64,000 bases of DNA, from positions 58,239,215 to 58,303,214 of the forward strand of contig CM017561.1 of NCBI GenBank assembly GCA_007844125.1, in the 5' to 3' direction. A program made the position numbers and the translations under genes. Below, piece by piece: positions 61,201 to 64,000 of this stretch (position 1 is the stretch's first letter; each line of letters starts with the position of its first letter). The notes beneath the pieces are model-generated. The model did not search any database. It saw only the letters and a list, made by a program, of their open reading frames with translations, and was not told where the DNA came from. The stretch comes from Sinonovacula constricta. Its lineage: Eukaryota > Mollusca > Bivalvia > Cardiida > Solecurtidae.

Positions 61201-63623
61201 TTTTGCTTCTGTATTGTTTTTGGTCTTTTTCTTATTTTTTACTGGCTAGTAGCTTACAGCTCTATTCTATCGACAAATCTATTTCCTAATACTACATGTA
61301 TTTAATGTTGTTTCAAACCCCAGACCATTTGAATCTGTTAAAGAGAGGTAAGCAAAGTATTGTTAAATATCGATAAGAACAGACAGTTGTAGTGATAAGA
61401 CGTGCTTTAATTTCACTTCAGCATGAATGCATGTGAGCAAAACGAAAAGATATAGCTCGGGTGTACATCTTATCGGCTTTGCACAATGTCAATGTGATAT
61501 TTTTACTAACCATTTCTGTTCATCTTTTCCACCGAACACATACACCCTGCCTTGCATAGTGCAGGAGCAGTGACCAATGCGGGCCTCCGCCATTTGGGAA
61601 CACTCTGTCCATTGCTTCCGTTTGACGTCCATGCAATAAACCGTAGAGGTAGGTACGGGCTCCTGCCTCTCTTGGCTAGGGTCGCTTCCGCCTTTTAGAA
61701 GAAAAGGGGAAAAAGACAACATTTTTAGGATAACAGATACGAAAGTAATTCGATCAATTTTGTTGAATTCCGGATGTTCGGACACTTACGGTAAGAACGG
61801 CTGGATCGAAGATCGAGAGATTTTAAATTTCATAAAGAACGTTTTCGTAAAACTTTTACTCATAAAATCTATAATTAAAACTTAAAATTCTGTGAGTTTA
61901 ATTGACATCGTTTTCTTTGGGGAAAAAAACAACAACACTGGATTGTTTTAAATTGGTTCAAAAATAAAGTCTGTAAAACATTTCAAAGCCTATACAATCA
62001 TAATCATCCCCATAATCACATTTCACCAGGCTTCCAAGGCGTATTAAATCGACTACGGACGCTACAACATAAACTACATGGAACCGCCAAAGGTAAACTA
62101 TTGGGTTATATAAGCGCCTCTGGCCGACTTGAAACTCTTTAGCTCCTCTCTGCGTGAGTTTCCATTTCCGGCCAGGGTGAGAACATTTATGTGGGGAGGT
62201 CATCGTTTTACACAGGTATTTGTCAGGAGTCTTGTTTGATGTCGCCAGTATAACAATAATTGTGCCAAAATCAGTGTATTTAAAAGCTTAAAGCCAATCG
62301 AACTAGGTTACCTATAAGATACAAGGTGCCGGCAAGCGTCGCCACGGTGTGGAAACGCCTTGGTTCTGGTATTTTACAGTAGTGAAACCACTGATTCTCG
62401 GCGACGTCATATCGCTCCATGTACTCGGCTGTTAGATAAAATGGTAAATAATCGTTCTAAACATAACGCCAGGGTATATAAAAAGAATGAGCATACAAAA
62501 GCGTGAATGTTTGGCATAAATTTCCGAAAAACAACAACTTTACTTTACAATTCACAGGAACGGCTTTACAGTCTCCATGTCCTACGCATGATTGATATTT
62601 ATTGTTTAAGGACACTCAGCGTTATTCTTTTTATTGTAAAAGATATTTACTTTATAATTCGTAAGAGCTGCGTTTGTTACAGTTTTTGCGTCATGACGCC
62701 ATGGTTATGAAAAGCAAAATTGTTGTTAATAATCAGTTGGTTTTTTGTTTGTTGTTGTTTTGTTGTTGTAAAAAAGATAAGGATGCTAAGGAAGTCTTCA
62801 TGTCCTTTACACAAAGAAGAAAGACTTCAGGTTCACGATTTGTATGTAATGAAATATGTTGGTAGGTTAATATTTACGATTTTCTGACGTGTTCGAAGTG
62901 AGGAATCCGCCCACTACCAAGATATCAACAGTTTGTCCCTGAACGTTCTTTGAGGATGGGGGTATACTCATTGTCGGCAACTTTGTCGAATTGTTCTCAT
63001 CGTCATTAAGCGGCATCTTAAATAGTGCCACTGGTGACATAATTGGGCTTCGCATGTCAGGAGGCACTATGATGGGTTTTCCGTATCTTGGTGACGTCAT
63101 CGGCTTTGGTGATGATGTCATCAAAGGTGATGGCATCGCCCTTTTTAAGGGTGTGCCCTGTTTCTGTGGGTAATAACGGTCAATATATGTAATATACACT
63201 TTTTAAATAGATTATGTTTTATAAAATGTTTTATAAAATGTTTTTTTAAACAAAGGAATAGTATAATTTGTTCAACATAAAATAAAACGCACAAGAATGA
63301 AACAATGTGGAAATATTAAAAATGGCTAAATTTAACTTAATTGCTACATAATTTAAAATGAACAGGTTTCACTTGATCAGTTGGTAATGAAATAATCGTC
63401 TGGAATGATGTTTTCAAAAGCTTCAATTGAACTTATAAGTGTGCTAAATCAAAAGAGATAGAAGTAAGAAAACAGTAAATCAATGTTAATATTAGCTCAA
63501 AAATACACAGTTTCATAAATTAGTGGGATAAATACCTCATATTTGTTGGCATAGCAAAGTCGTGGGCGTCGTTTGGGGAAATTGAAAGGATCAATGTATC
63601 CAAAATGACGTGCAGTACTTTGC
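58258..63623 (-). CDS. Kelch-like (BTB-BACK-kelch) protein, C-terminal half; 5' end outside window
   Basis: Exons in transcript order: 63623-63536, 63163-62878, 62428-62312, 61691-61511, 60153-59962, 59743-59520, 58685-58258 (stop). All junctions are phase-consistent, giving about 504 residues. The first exon looks like the end of a BACK region (FPKRRPRLCYANKYE). It is followed by a Pro/Ser/Met-rich segment of about 75 residues, then six kelch repeats, each with a hydrophobic strand, a GG doublet and a later W: DILVVGG, TLYLIGG, RVYVFGG, KILVVGG, QLFLCGG and RLYIVGG. After repeat six comes an Asn/Ser-rich tail with a run of about 15 Ser. Kelch-like proteins of this layout usually present substrates to Cullin-3 ubiquitin ligases; that is family knowledge. 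The BTB domain is not in the window, so the family member cannot be named. A kelch-only protein is possible but less likely, given the BACK-like lead-in. Confidence 0.9.
58350..58396 (-). repeat. Coding CTG/CAG trinucleotide repeat (poly-Ser) in the kelch-like gene
   Basis: AGC codons with few interruptions on the coding strand give about 15 Ser in a row after the last kelch repeat. Likely length-variable between alleles. Confidence 0.85.
60325..60510 (+). mobile_element. tRNA-derived SINE, copy 3 (in kelch-like gene intron)
   Basis: A box TAGCCGAGTGG, B box GGTTCAAGTCC, then GCCAGTGGTTCTACCCA as in copy 1. The tail is more diverged. Confidence 0.7.
60718..61114. mobile_element. MITE family B, copy 3 (in kelch-like gene intron)
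   Basis: ATCGGAACACCTCGGGTAATT at the left and GAGTTATCCGAGGTGTTCCGG at the right are the family termini. Flanks ending AGGAGAA on both sides fit a decayed 9-bp duplication. The minus-strand frame stays open despite a small in-frame insertion. Confidence 0.75.
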
Positions 63624-64000
63624 CTGTAATGACGTATCAATGAAAGAATTTTATCGAAAAGACCAACAAGAAAAATAAATATGAAAAAAAACTGCGTGAA
63701 GGCTTTTTATGTACAATGGCAGTAAATTGTATGACAAAAACACGAGGAAATGCCTTTGTTTCAAAACGGAAAAGGGTAAAAATGATACCGAAATAGATTT
63801 CCAAACTCACTGCAATAAGTTTTTAGCTGGAAAAATTAACAATGATGCTACAAAAATGACATTATATTTTGGAAAAAACACACACACACAACAACAACAA
63901 CAACCCCTATAATGTGACAATGATGCCAAAGGCAGGACGGAGTATTTATTACTGTAAAAGTATCAATATGATGTAACAAAAGATTGCCAAAATCACGGAA

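Overview
This is nuclear DNA from an animal. It is AT-rich and intron-rich, with phase-matched GT-AG exons, tRNA-derived SINEs, many short inverted-repeat transposons and many microsatellites. Gene structures and repeat style suggest a mollusc, probably a bivalve; the species cannot be fixed from sequence alone.

I can reconstruct three protein-coding genes, all on the minus strand, by joining exons with matching phases. (1) 13873-29967: a complete aminoacylase-1 (ACY1, peptidase family M20) in 16 coding exons, 394 residues, with all metal and catalytic residues present. One conserved substrate-site arginine is replaced by cysteine. (2) 35641-51705: a complete secreted S1-family serine protease in 7 coding exons, 395 residues. 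Its order is signal peptide, a six-cysteine defensin-like or clip-like module, a threonine-rich linker, an R-V-R-R activation site, and a catalytic domain with an unusual S1 pocket. This is the most interesting gene in the window. (3) 58258-63623: the 3' part of a kelch-like (BTB-BACK-kelch) gene in 7 exons, carrying six kelch repeats and a serine-run tail. Its BTB-encoding 5' end lies beyond the right edge.

Between and inside these genes lies a dense mobile-element landscape: a MITE family in at least nine copies, each intact centre carrying the same E-box-like block; a second MITE family in three copies with 9-bp target duplications and a conserved open frame; a Harbinger-like MITE nested in a SINE; a Tigger-like element; a ~1.2 kb TIR element; and a miniature LTR element. 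Positions 8095-10645 hold a ~2.5 kb strand-asymmetric GT/GA-rich minisatellite that gives long spurious open frames. The left 13 kb contains no convincing host gene.

The three genes are not an obvious functional unit: one is cytosolic N-acyl amino-acid hydrolysis, one a secreted, probably defence- or clotting-type protease, and one a likely ubiquitin-ligase adaptor.
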